Part shown: one piece after another, positions 48,501 through 57,164 of the stretch
Position numbering within the stretch: position 1 is the stretch's first letter
Layout: every line of letters starts with the position of its first letter
Assembly (NCBI GenBank): GCA_028583605.1
Contig: CM053328.1
Location: 37,494,110 to 37,558,109 of the forward strand
Origin: Dastarcus helophoroides
Lineage: Eukaryota > Arthropoda > Insecta > Coleoptera > Bothrideridae
Direction: 5' to 3'
Length of the DNA stretch: 64,000 bases
Translations under genes and position numbers: made by a program
Notes under the pieces: generated by a model
The model's input: the letters and a program-made list of their open reading frames with translations, nothing else
The model's database searches: none
Told to the model about the DNA's origin: nothing

Positions 48501-51500
48501 ATTTTGATTTTTAAAAGTTTCTGATTTTTTTTGGAAACTTTGATAACGAAAAGTTTTGACGTGGTCAATTTTTTTTTTAAAAATTGTAATTTTTTAAAAT
48601 TTTCTTTATTTCACTTTTTATTTCGGAATTTGGAATTTTTTTTTTTGAAATTTCGATTTCTTTTCGAAAATGGAATGAATTCGAAATTTTTCGTTTTGCT
48701 TAAAATTTCAACTATTTCAAAATTTTAACTTTCATCAAAATTTTTACTTTGAAAACTTCGACTGTAAATTGTGACTTCCAAATATTTACATTTTTTTTAA
48801 AATGTCGATTTTTTGAAAATGTCGACATTTCAAAATTTAGATATTTTTTGAATTTAGTTTTTTGGAAATTTCGATTTTTCACTCAGCATATCTCAAAATT
48901 TCGACTTTTTTTGCAAACTGTCGATGTTTTTTCTTTTAAATTCAACTTTTAAATTTCGATTATACTTGAAAATTTTGATTTTTTTTAAATTGGTACATTT
49001 TTTAAAAATGTCGACTTTTCAGAATTGAGATATTTTTTTGAATTTAGTTATTTTAAAAATTTTGACTTTTGAAAATTTTCTTTTTTTTAATATTAACTAA
49101 TACTTTTTAAAAAATATATAGTTTTTTAAAAGCTTTTGACTTTTTTAATTTTAGGTTTTTTTATTTCAAATTTTCAGCTAATTTTCAAAATTTTGATAAA
49201 TTTTCTTTGAATTTCCACTTTACATCACAAAATTTCAACTTTTTTTGCCAACTGTCGATGGATTTTCTTTTAAATTGATTTTTTTTTTAATTTCAATTAT
49301 ATTTGAAAATTTTGATTTTTTGAAATTGGGATATTTTTTAAAATGTCGACTTTCTCGACATTTACGACTATTTTGCAAGATTCTAAATTATTGTACTGAA
49401 TTTAGCAATTTGTTTTAATACAGGAATTATTTTGAAAATGTCAACATTTTTTAAAATTTCGATTCTTATTTTAATGAATAGTAGACGTTTTTTCAAAATT
49501 TTATTTTTTCAAAATTCCAATCCAATACTTCAGGCTTTTCAGAAAAAAATTCGTCCTTGTTTCAAAATTGTAACTATTCAAAATTTTGACCTGTTCCAAA
49601 ATCTTAGTTTCATTTTGATAATCTTTGTTTTTCTTCAATTGATCCTTTCTTAGACTTTTTTGAAACTTTGAGGATTTTTTAATTTTAGTTCTCATTTTTA
49701 ATACTGACAATTTGTTGATATTATTAATTTCATAAAAAATTTCGTTATTTTTTCAAATTTTCAAAATTCTTAAAAATGTAAAATTTTTCAAAATTTTGAG
49801 TTTTCTTGGAAATCTTAATTTGTTTTTGAAAATTCAATAATATTGATGATATATGGTAAATTTTTAATATTTGGCTTTTTCAAAATTTCCCATTTTTTTC
49901 AAAATTTTTACTTTTAAAAAATGTTGATCCTAAAATTTCGACTTTTTTTGATAATTTTGCTTATTATTCGAAATTTCAAATTTCTTTGAATAATTGGAAT
50001 TTTGTGAAAATTTTGCCCATTTTCAATTTATTTGAAAATTTTGTTTTTTTCAAATTTCATCATTCTTCAAAATTTTGACTTTTTTTGCAAACTTTTGATT
50101 ATTTTTGAGAAAATTTTGACTATTTTAAAATTGCGACCATTTTTCAAAATTCCGAATTTTTATAAAAATTTGGCAATTTTTCTGAAAATTTGGCAATTTT
50201 TGGTCAAATTTGAACTCTTTTTCAAAATGTCAGTATTTTTTAATTTCCACATTATTTTAAAATTATTGATTCCAAAAAAGATGAAAAACTTTGAGTTATT
50301 TTTTCAAATTTTCCAGAAGTCTAAATACTGAAGAAAAACCAACATTATCATAAAAGTCAGTCAAAATTTTCTAAGGAAAGTCGCCATTTTGAATAATTGT
50401 ATTTTCAATCAAAAACTTTGACTTCAAAAAATGTTCGATTTTTTTTTGAAAATACAATTATTCAAAATGGCGACTTTCCTTTGAAAATTTTGACTTTTAT
50501 GATAATGTTGGTTTTTCTTCAGTATTTAGACTTCTGAAAAATTTGAAAAATTGACTCAACATTTTTCATCTTTTTTGGAATGTCGCCATCTTTTAAAAAT
50601 TTCGAGTATTTTTGAACTTATAGGTTACTTTTCGCATTTATTTTTCAAATTCACAAATGTTTTGAAAGTGTCGACTTTTCAAAATGTTTAAATTTTTCCA
50701 AAATTTTGATCTTATTTTTTTGAAAATTCTGAAATTTAGTTTATTTTCCAGAATTTTGTCTTTTAGAAACGGTGATGTATGAAAATTTCGTCTATTTGTT
50801 TTCCAATTTTTTTTAGTCTCGAACTTGGCATTTTTATAACTTCGACTTTTAGCAAAATTCGTCTGTTTCCGAAAATTTTTAATTTTTTTTTTGGAGAACC
50901 CACTTTTTTTAATTTTGAACGAATTGTATAAAACGAATTAGAGAAAAAGTTTTGATTTTAAAGTGGCATTTAAAAAAAAATGGTTTTTCAAGTTTAAACT
51001 GAAAAATTTCGAAAAAAAGTCGAAATTTAAAAGAATGTTTGAATTTCAAATCTAAAAAGGAATTTTGAAAGAGAGAGTGAAAGACTGAGAAGTTTCAAAA
51101 AAAAGCGAAATTTAAAAGAATTTTCGAATTTCAAATCCAAAAAGGAATTTTGTAAAAGAGAGTGAAAGGCTGAAAAGTTTCCAAAAAAAAGACGAAATTT
51201 AAAAGAATTTTCGAATTTCAAATCCAAAAAGGAATTTTGAAAGAGAGAGTGAAAGACTGAGAAGTTTCAAAAAAAGCGAAATTTAAAAGAATTTTCGAAT
51301 TTCAAATCCAAAAAGGAATTTTGAAAAAGAGAGTGAAAGACTGAGAAGTTTCCAAAAAAAGCGAAATTTAAAAGAATTTTCGAATTTCAAATCCAAAAAG
51401 GAATTTTGTAAAAGAGAGTGAAGTTTCCAAAAAAAAAGACGAAATTTAAAAGAATTTTCGAATTTCAAATCCAAAAAGGAATTTTGAAAGAGAGAGTGAA

Positions 51501-54500
51501 AGACTGAGAAGTTTCAAAAGAAGCGAAATTTAAAAGAATTTTCGAATTTCAAATCCAAAAAGGAATTTTGTAAGAGAGAGTGAAAGACTGAAAAGTTTCC
51601 AAAAAAAGGCGAAATTTAAAAGAATTTTCGAATTTCAAATCCAAAAAGGAATTTTGAAAGAGAGAGTGAAAGACTGAAAAGTTTCAAAAAAGGGCGAAAT
51701 TTAAAAAAATTTGGAATTTGAAATCGAAATAAGAATTTTTTAAAAAAAGATTAAAAGGTGAAATGGTTCGATTGCGTGCAGAAAATGTTGACTATTAACT
51801 AAAAATTTCGAAAAGAAACTTCAAAATGTCCAAAAAGAAAATGTTGCTGCACATTTCAGTATAAACATCTCAAGAGCCAAATTAAAACCAGAATTTCGAG
51901 TTTAAAATTTAAATATTTAGAAATTAGGAGAAAAAAAATCCTAAAATGACAAAATATGCCACTGATCACTTTTAAATTTTGGATAAATTTGTGTGGAGAC
52001 AAATTGATTAACGATGTCAATTCTCAACGAGTTTAGACAACTTTAACTTTAGTCGCGTTTATTATTGATTACATTTTTTTTTTTTTTTTGGTGGAAGGGA
52101 CTTAATCTTGGTTTTCGCTACAAATCTTGTCAAGCTATCATCTTCAAAGTTCTGAAGTTGATAGCTTGGCAAGATTTATATTTCAATTTTTAAAGATAAC
52201 CAAGGATAAGTTCCTTCCACAATAAAAAAGTAATCATGAATAAACGCGACTGTATTTAAAGTTGCCTAAGCTCGTTGAGAGTTACCTTTGTTGTGTTTTT
52301 TAATCTTTCTTGGTTTCAGAGGACAATATTTGTATTAAATTTTTGAAGATAACCAAGGATTAGTCCCTTCCACAAAAAAGAGTAATCAGTAATAAACGCG
52401 ACTGTATTTAAAGTTGCCTAAACTCGTTGAGAGTTGACATCAGAGAGAGAGATATCTCTCTGAAGATGATAGCTTGGCTATCCAAACGCGTTGGAGTTAC
52501 CTTTGTTGTGTTTTTTAATCTTTCTTGGTTTCAGGGGACAATGTTTGTATTAAATTTTTGAAGATAACCAAGGATTAGTCCCTTCCACAAAAAAAAGTAA
52601 TCAGTAATAAACGCGACTGTATTTAAAGTTGCCTAAACTCGTTGAGAGTTGACATCAGAGAGAGATATCTCTCTGAAGATGATAGCTTGTCTATCCAAAC
52701 GCGTTGGAGTTACCTTTGTTGTGTTTTTTAATCTTTCTTGGTTTCAGGGGAAAATATTTGTATTAAATTTTTGAAGATAACCAAGGATTAGTCCCTTCCA
52801 CAAAAAAAAGTAATCAGTAATAAACGCGACTGTATTTAAAGTTGCCTAAACTCGTTGAGAGTTGACATCAGAGAGAGATATCTCTCTGAAGATGATAGCT
52901 TGTCTATCGAAACGCGTTGGAGTTACCTTTGTTGTGTTTTTTAATCTTTCTTGGTTTCAGGGGATAATATTTGTATTAAATTTTTGAAGATAACCAAGGA
53001 TTAGTCCCTTTCACAAAAAAAAGTAATCAGTAATAAACGCGACTGTATTTAAAGTTGCCTAAACTCGTTGAGAGTTGACATCAGAGAGAGATATCTCTCT
53101 GAAGATGATAGCTTGGCTATCGAAACGCGTTGGAGTCACCTTTGTTGTGTTTTTTAATCTTTCTTGGTTTCAGGGGACAATATTTGTATTAAATTTTTGA
53201 AGATAACCAAGGATTAGTCCCTTCCACAAAAAAAGTAATCAGTAATAATCGCGACTGTATTTAAAGTTACCTAAGCTCGTTGAGAGTTGACATCAGAGAG
53301 AGATATCTCTCTGAAGATAATAGCTTGTCTATCGAAACGCGTTGGAGTTACCTTTGTTCTGTTTTTTAATCTTTCTTGGTTTCAGGGGAGAATATTTGTA
53401 TTAAATTTTTGAAGATAATCAAGGATTAGTCCCTTCCACAAAAAAAAATAATCAGTAATAAACGCGACTGTATTTAAAGTTGCCTAAACTCGTTGAGAGT
53501 TGACATCAGAGAGAGATATCTCTCTGAAGATGACAGCTTGGCTATTGAAACGCGTTGGAGTTACCTTTGTTGTGTTTTTTAATCTTTCTTGATTTCAGGG
53601 GACAATATTTGTATTAAATTTTTGAAGATAACCAAGAATTAGTCCCTTCCACAAAAAAAGTAATCAGTAATTAACGCGACTGTATTTAAAGTTGCCTAAA
53701 CTCGTTGAGAGTTGACATCAGAGAGAAATATCTCTCTGAAGATGATAGCTTGGCTATCGAAACGCGTTGGAGTTACCTTTGTTGTGTTTTTTAATCTTTC
53801 TTGGTTTCAGAGGACAAGATTTGTATTTCAATTCATTACATAAAAGTTACCTACTTGTTAATAGCCATTTCTGCCATCTTACGGGCTGAATTAAAAAAAA
53901 AAAATTTTAGCGCGCACCTACGTATTATGGGGAACATCTGTCTGAAATTTCGTGCTCCTAGATTTACCTCTTTAGGCTGTGCGTTGTTTATCAGTTAGTG
54001 CTTACAGATTTATTAAATAGATTTGCTTTGAATTTATACTAACAATGGCCATTTTTTAAAAATTTTGTTCAGCTCGAGAAGAAATCAAAATTTCAAATCT
54101 GAACCCAAAATATTTAATTTATTGTTTAATTTTTTGACTCTAAGTGAAAATTTTGAAAAAGAATAATCTTTAAATATCTAAAAATATTATTAAAAAAAAA
54201 CTGAAAATTTTGAGAAAATTTTTAAAAAATATAAAAACACTTCTTTTATTTCTTCTCCTTCTTCTTGTTCTTATTCTCCTTCTACTCCTCCTTCCCCCCC
54301 CTCCTTCTTCATGCTTTTTTTTCTTCAAGAAAGAGAAAAAAACATGAAGATTTCTGCAAAAAAGTCAAAAGAATTATCAGTTGACCGATTACAACTTTTT
54401 TCTTAAAATTTGAAGTTAAAATTTTGATTGTTTTGAATACTTCTGTCTATGGAAACTCGTTTTTCTATAGAACTCCCAAGCTATGGAATTCGTTACCAAA

Positions 54501-55920
54501 CGGAATTTTGCCCAAAAATTACAACCTATCTTTGTTTAGAAGGCGGTTCATCGCCATCTAACCTCGTTTCTGTACCCTACTCGCGGTGCTCTCAAGGGAT
54601 AATTGAGTTGTCCTGTGCGAGTGGATTAAACTTAAAAAAATGCGTCCTTAAAATAAAAAAAACTGAACTTAAAAATCGCAATTCTTGTTCAAAAATCTGA
54701 AAAATATCTCATCCTAAGATTTTAATTTCTGATTTTTAGGTCTTAAGAAAATATTATTTTTTGGTTCCCAATTTTTTTTTCATAAAATTCGATTATAGTT
54801 TTTTTTTTAAGTTGAGATGTTAAGGTTCATTATAATGCATTAATTTTTTTCTAAAGATTTGTCTAAACTCAAAATTCGTAAACAAAACTCGATTCTTTTC
54901 CAAATTTTAGATTATTTTTTTTAGTAAAGGTTGAAAAGTTGAAATACAAATCTTGTCTCCTGAAACCAAGAAAAAACAGAACAAAGCTTGCTCTAACGCG
55001 TGTCGACAGCCAAGCTATCATCTTCAGAGAGTGTCTCTCTGAAATTTATATTTCAATTTTTGAAGATAACCAAGGACCAGTGCGTTCCACCAAAAAAAAG
55101 TTAAGGTTGAGTGCTTTGTCTTAAACTGTTCAAATTTTTGATTTAGAATTTATACTCAAAATATCAAAAATATTGACTACTTTCTCGAAATTTGGTTTCT
55201 TCCTCAAAATTTCGAGCTTATTCGATTGTAACTCTTTTCTGTGTTCATCTAGGAAAGAAAGGAGTCGCGCATTACCACTAGGACAACAAGGCGGAATTCC
55301 GTGAAAGCACTATCCCAAAAATTCATCGATAATGCAGGTAGTTTCTACTAACGTAATCCTCATAGGATCTCCCTAAATTGATTTTTTTGTTTTAGTGGAA
55401 ACCTCCAAAAGTGAGCGGCAAAGCTCCTACCCTAAGGCAGGACTAATTTTGCGAACCTCCAGTTTTAAGGATTCCACAGGCTCCGAATCAGACCGTAAAT
55501 GTTCTGATGATTCTCAAGGTAAAAACGTCACTGGTTAAAACCAATTTTACTCTTTTTGAATTTTAGATGGTTACACGAAAACTGTGACTGTTTCCACCTC
55601 TTCTTCTATGAAATCTGGCGGCCAAAGCTTCCTCACAAATAAATCTAGAGTCACAACTGTGGAAGATGCTGTTTCTAGAATGGCAACAGAAGGTTAACTG
55701 GGGGTGGATAATTTTGTATTTATTTTTACGCGTTATTGTTACAGAAGTTAGAGCTGGGGATACAGACGAGGACGTTGAAGCTAGGAACTTGTTGAATAAA
55801 TTTATAGGATCGCAGGTGATTTTGTCAGGATTGGAATCGCAGATGTCCTTTTCCAAACCAACGTATACAACAAGCTCGTCATCTTCAGTTAAGAGAACAA
55901 CAGTCAAATCAACGATAACG
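36528..55920 (+). CDS. Giant smoothelin-related cytoskeletal protein, 11 coding exons, 3' incomplete
   Basis: Eleven in-phase exons encode at least 3,081 residues; the end lies beyond 55920 or outside the window. Residues about 13-49 (DEDALKRM, then TEDFGRKKEIRSHMYKLREA) and about 2614-2660 (DLDVLEEL joined to LVQVVDYEIRRKIRS) both resemble the smoothelin N-terminal domain. In animals smoothelins are actin-associated and usually end in a calponin-homology domain; none is seen here, perhaps because 3' exons are missing. Between the domains are three HYVEKTHN-like repeats, an H/Q-rich tract (about 440-620), an SR-rich tract, about 19 EFPSQIRKSPEK-type repeats (about 975-1850) and a serine run followed by acidic residues. 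The protein is mostly hydrophilic and probably disordered; no signal peptide or membrane segment is evident. Gene reality is near certain; the family rests on eye alignment. Confidence 0.85.
36635..36890 (+). CDS. Smoothelin-like gene, coding exon 2
   Basis: The exon starts after ATTCAG (36634) with WQETEDFGRKKEIRSHMYKL, completing the N-terminal smoothelin-like domain. It ends in phase 1 at GTAAGG (36891). Continuity with exon 1 is supported by matching phase and by the domain running across the junction. Confidence 0.88.
37012..41421 (+). CDS. Smoothelin-like gene, coding exon 3 (4.4 kb)
   Basis: The exon begins after TTTTTCAG (37011). It carries a VPNELKKHPNYIEGKTKV segment, three HYVEKTHN-like repeats, the H/Q-rich tract, the SR-rich tract, a TYEERCRQILGL motif and the first twelve EFPSQIRKSP-type repeats. 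The frame stops at 41490-41492. A donor GTAATT at 41422 with acceptor CTTCAG at 41476 gives a 55-nt intron that restores the downstream frame. A one-base indel in the TTT run at 41484-41486 would do so equally. Confidence 0.85.
41477..44637 (+). CDS. Smoothelin-like gene, coding exon 4 (3.2 kb)
   Basis: It continues with about seven further EFPSQVRKTPEK-type repeats, then a serine run with acidic tail (SSSSDEENRPDEE), basic K/E-rich sequence, LLSVNKKISKF and LLSVSDKVQKF repeats, LPGYMRPLDR, and KFGVVLKRTDSGR. It ends within the second smoothelin-like domain (YDLDVLEEL) in phase 0 at a perfect donor GTAAGT (44638). Confidence 0.88.
44687..44871 (+). CDS. Smoothelin-like gene, coding exon 5
   Basis: After a 49-nt intron ending TTTTAG, LVQVVDYEIRRKIRSQIRLV completes the second smoothelin-like domain. 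The exon's 3' limit is uncertain. The frame runs to a stop at 44924-44926. Either a 55-nt intron (GTACAC at 44872 to TTTAG at 44926) or one extra base in the AAAA run at 44900-44903 would restore the next frame. The second reading keeps a KASPERK motif typical of the protein. Confidence 0.7.
44927..45390 (+). CDS. Smoothelin-like gene, coding exon 6
   Basis: The reading HTDLIEDKDVSKKTTEYQHS is followed by SPEKAKPKRPSPEK, a serine/threonine-rich stretch and YGSPLFGLKALRAQHK. It ends in phase 1 at GTATGT (45391). The alternative donor GTAAAT at 45407 gives the wrong phase. The 5' limit depends on the intron-or-indel question noted for exon 5. Confidence 0.75.
45436..45632 (+). CDS. Smoothelin-like gene, coding exon 7
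   Basis: A 45-nt intron ending TTTTTTGTAG precedes this exon, which reads QGTVVRSEFYSENGEEP through KFGNQSTKETDER and ends in phase 0 at GTAAGT (45633). The next exon lies 9.6 kb downstream. Confidence 0.82.
45866..45977. mobile_element. Foldback MITE, copy 12 (minimal hairpin)
   Basis: The left terminus GATGGAACGGACTGG and CTGAAACCAAGAAAG fold straight onto TTTCTTGGTTTTAGGAGAC, with the whole centre lost. TTTCATATTTATTT occurs on both sides. It is intronic in the smoothelin-like gene. Confidence 0.85.
46260..48480. repeat. AT-rich tandem array with ~450-490-bp higher-order period
   Basis: Short blocks such as GACTTGTTTGAAAATTTTAAC, here cut into ACTTGTTTGAAAATTT and AACATCAAAATTTCCA, alternate with TCCAAAATTTCGATATTTTT and TTTTATAGGTTTTTTTC. 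The block with GTGTTTGAAAATTTTAA and CTCAACATTTTTAACTTATC recurs near 46763, 47250 and 47703. Small frames encoding F/N/I-rich peptides are by-products. Confidence 0.8.
48480..51000. other. Extremely AT-rich intronic DNA
   Basis: This stretch is dominated by TTTCAAAATTTCGAC-like motifs without a firm period. It is intronic and shows no coding or RNA gene. It includes the hairpin listed at 50310-50540. Confidence 0.5.
50310..50540. repeat. Inverted repeat, ~95-bp arms
   Basis: CCAGAAGTCTAAATACTGAAG, here given as AGTCTAAATACTGAAG, and AAAGTCGCCATTTTG in the left arm are answered by CAAAATGGCGACTTTCC and CTTCAGTATTTAGACTTC in the right arm. The spacer is about 40 bp. It lies within the long intron. 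Confidence 0.85.
51005..51725. repeat. Tandem array, ~85-bp unit, about 8 copies
   Basis: Each unit contains GCGAAATTTAAAAGAATTTT, CGAATTTCAAATCCAAAAAG and GAGAGAGTGAAAGACTGA. Units are highly similar, so this array is younger than the surrounding degenerate AT-rich DNA. Confidence 0.9.
52013..52235. repeat. Inverted flank and short foldback left of the 213-bp array
   Basis: From 52013 to 52075 the sequence (GATGTCAATTCTCAACGAG, then AGTCGCGTTTATTATTGATT) is the reverse complement of the non-MITE part of the 213-bp monomer. A short foldback derived from the MITE family (GGTGGAAGGGACTTAATC, mirrored by GATAAGTTCCTTCCAC) follows at 52088-52222. Confidence 0.8.
52236..53830 (+). repeat. 213-bp satellite built from half a foldback MITE
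   Basis: Monomers of 212-215 bp recur with AAACGCGACTGTATTTAAAG near 52242, 52394, 52609, 52822, 53035, 53247, 53460 and 53672; the first interval is short (about 152 bp). Each monomer joins a ~60-bp non-MITE segment to GATATCTCTCTGAAGATG and the entire right arm of the MITE, ending GATTAGTCCCTTCCAC. The last unit ends with the ordinary MITE variant TTTGTATTTCAATT at about 53829. Monomers are nearly identical, so the array is recent. Confidence 0.92.
53831..54441. other. AT-rich intronic DNA, nothing recognised
   Basis: A CT-rich patch lies at about 54240-54310. The frame at 53801-53998 is chance and overlaps the end of the satellite. Confidence 0.4.
54442..54561 (+). pseudogene. Non-LTR retrotransposon reverse-transcriptase C-terminus, fragment
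   Basis: The frame reads NSFFYRTPKLWNSLP, then a PKNYNLSLFRRRF segment and a stop at 54559. The FFYRTPKLWNSLP motif followed by a YNLxxFKxR-like sequence is characteristic of the very end of the ORF2 protein of CR1/Jockey-type LINEs, after the reverse-transcriptase domain. Only about 39 codons survive; the upstream frame is closed by a stop near 54435. The downstream sequence to about 54640 (CCCTACTCGCGGTGCTC) is probably 3' UTR, also found at 24970-25075 (inverted) and 58430-58510. It is 5'-truncated, as usual for LINE copies. The exact clade is not determined. Confidence 0.75.
54938..55098. mobile_element. Foldback MITE, copy 14
   Basis: The first arm starts at TTGAAATACAAATCTTGTC, and the second arm has lost its inner part, reading GTGTCTCTCTGAAATTTAT directly into GAAGATAACCAAGGACC and the right end GCGTTCCACCAAAA. 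It lies only about 150 bp upstream of exon 8. Confidence 0.8.
55253..55337 (+). CDS. Smoothelin-like gene, coding exon 8
   Basis: After TTCATCTAG the frame reads ERKESRITTRTTRRNSVKAL then SQKFIDNA, ending in phase 1 at GTAGTT (55338). It is basic and serine/threonine-rich like the rest of the protein. Phase 0 entry agrees with exon 7. Confidence 0.8.
55396..55518 (+). CDS. Smoothelin-like gene, coding exon 9
   Basis: A 58-nt intron ending GTTTTAG precedes VETSKSERQSSYPKAGLILR, continuing TSSFKDSTGSESDRKC. It ends in phase 1 at GTAAAA (55519). Confidence 0.8.
55567..55692 (+). CDS. Smoothelin-like gene, coding exon 10
   Basis: A 48-nt intron ending AATTTTAG precedes DGYTKTVTVSTSSSMKSGGQ, continuing SFLTNKSRVTTVEDAVSRM. 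It ends in phase 1 at GTTAAC (55693), a weaker donor, but the next exon joins in phase. Confidence 0.8.
55745..55920 (+). CDS. Smoothelin-like gene, coding exon 11 (last found)
   Basis: A 52-nt intron ending TTGTTACAG precedes EVRAGDTDEDVEARNLLNKF, continuing IGSQVILSGLESQM and a serine/threonine tail. It ends in phase 0 at a good donor GTAAGC (55921), so the protein continues in an exon not identified here, probably beyond 64000. Confidence 0.82.
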
Positions 55921-56187
55921 GTAAGCATTGTTGACTATGTTTCTTTGTTGCATGATTTTTTGGATCAAAAGCATAAATTTTGAAAAAAAAACTGAAATTT
56001 CTGCAAAGATATTTTAACTTTTGAACGTTATCTCCAAATTTTATTAAAATTTCCAGTTTAAACAGGAATTTTTTGACAATACTGCTAGGTTCCTAGCTAC
56101 GTCACTGCGAACCCTAGTGAATGTCAGATGACAAACAAAGTAGCCAATAAATAACAAAACCAAGCAAACGTCGCTTTAATAAATCTT

Positions 56188-56491
56188 TGGTTTTTAACTG
56201 ACGGTTTTAATTGGAAGGTTTAATACTTGTATAGAACGTGTCCACGTTAGTAGAAACCATCATATTTGGTATGTGATGAGCCAAGTGCGTAGATATATCT
56301 TTATGGATTAAATCCGCAGATCAGAGTCGTTAAACGGCCATATTAGAACGAATCTGATCTGCGGATTTAATCCGTAAAGATATATCTGCGCACTGAGCTC
56401 ATCACATACCAAATAGGTTTCTTTCCACTAACGTGGACACGTTCTGTACACGTATTAGACCTTCCAATTAAATCTTCCAGTTAAAAACCTT
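56188..56491. mobile_element. Foldback element, ~300 bp
   Basis: Arms of about 130 bp (GGTTTTTAACTGACGG, then ATAGAACGTGTCCACGTTAG, then GGATTAAATCCGCAGATCAG) are mirrored after a ~45-bp loop (AACGGCCATATTAGAACG). No coding capacity. It is a third hairpin family, unrelated to the main MITE, lying in the intron after exon 11. Confidence 0.85.
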
Positions 56492-56939
56492 CCCTAGTGG
56501 GCTAATACTCGTCAATGTTGTACGAATTGGACTCTGCTCGCGGCATCTTTGAGGGAAAAATGTCAAAGTTAGAACGAATCAAAACTTTTAACGACCACCA
56601 ACTGAGGTATCTACTCTGTGCAAGATAAAGTCTGTCGATTTATGTATTTATCTTTGCGAATTCAGTCTGTGGCTCGGCCCATTAACTCTGTTTGATATGT
56701 GCCATATCTAATTCGTCGAATAATCCGCTGGTTTATGGCCAAAAGCAAAAAAATCCCAAAGTTTGGACCAAGAGGCAAACGATGCCTAATACAACGAACG
56801 AAGCTGCTCCTTTTGCGAGTGACATATTTTGCGTCATCTTGCACAATTTCCTCGAGAATCAGTTCAGGATCTTCGCATTCGGTTGTGCAAAAACCACGAA
56901 AAATACACTAAAAACTATCACTCGCTCAACGTGAGTTGC

Positions 56940-57161
56940 GCGATGACTTGAAGAAATAAATAGCAGAACGATTGAAACGCCAAATTTAGGACGCGATGAC
57001 GTCAGTAGCGACGGCAAAGACGCCGATGTTAGATCTGTTCCGATCGTCTGCCGCAGTGGTTACTTAAAAATCGCACCGTTGTAACCGATTTTCGATCCCA
57101 TTTTTCAATTGTTTGTTAGAAATTTTTTTTTGTTCGATTTTTGGATACGTCGAGGATTTTG
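56940..57161 (+). promoter_or_regulatory. Candidate internal promoter and non-coding first exon
   Basis: A locally G+C-richer, non-repetitive stretch holds a perfect palindromic CRE-type site TGACGTCA at 56997-57004, overlapping an arthropod initiator-like TCAGTA at 57002-57007. About 155 bases later a good donor follows (GATTTTG then GTAAGG at 57162). No long open frame exists between. I infer a possible alternative first exon for a short isoform carrying the unseen C-terminal part of the smoothelin-like gene. It is unproven. Confidence 0.35.
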
Positions 57162-57164
57162 GTA

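Larger units (their letters stand above)
45633..55252 (+). other. Long repeat-filled intron between exons 7 and 8
   Basis: The donor GTAAGT at 45633 and acceptor TTCATCTAG at 55252 bound 9.6 kb with no recognised host exon. It contains foldback MITEs, a ~2.2-kb AT-rich array, a hairpin, an 85-bp tandem array, a 213-bp satellite and a LINE fragment, all listed separately. All other introns found in this gene are 45-121 nt, so this one has been inflated by repeats. Confidence 0.75.

Noticed and set aside
52082..53830. Array as a series of independent MITE insertions
   Set aside because: The constant 212-215 bp spacing and shared non-MITE segment show tandem amplification of one junction.
56662..56905. 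Minus-strand frame ending in a hydrophobic and basic stretch (HRLPLGPNFGIFLLL)
   Set aside because: No ATG follows the upstream stop in this frame except near its end, and no matching splice sites or family were recognised.
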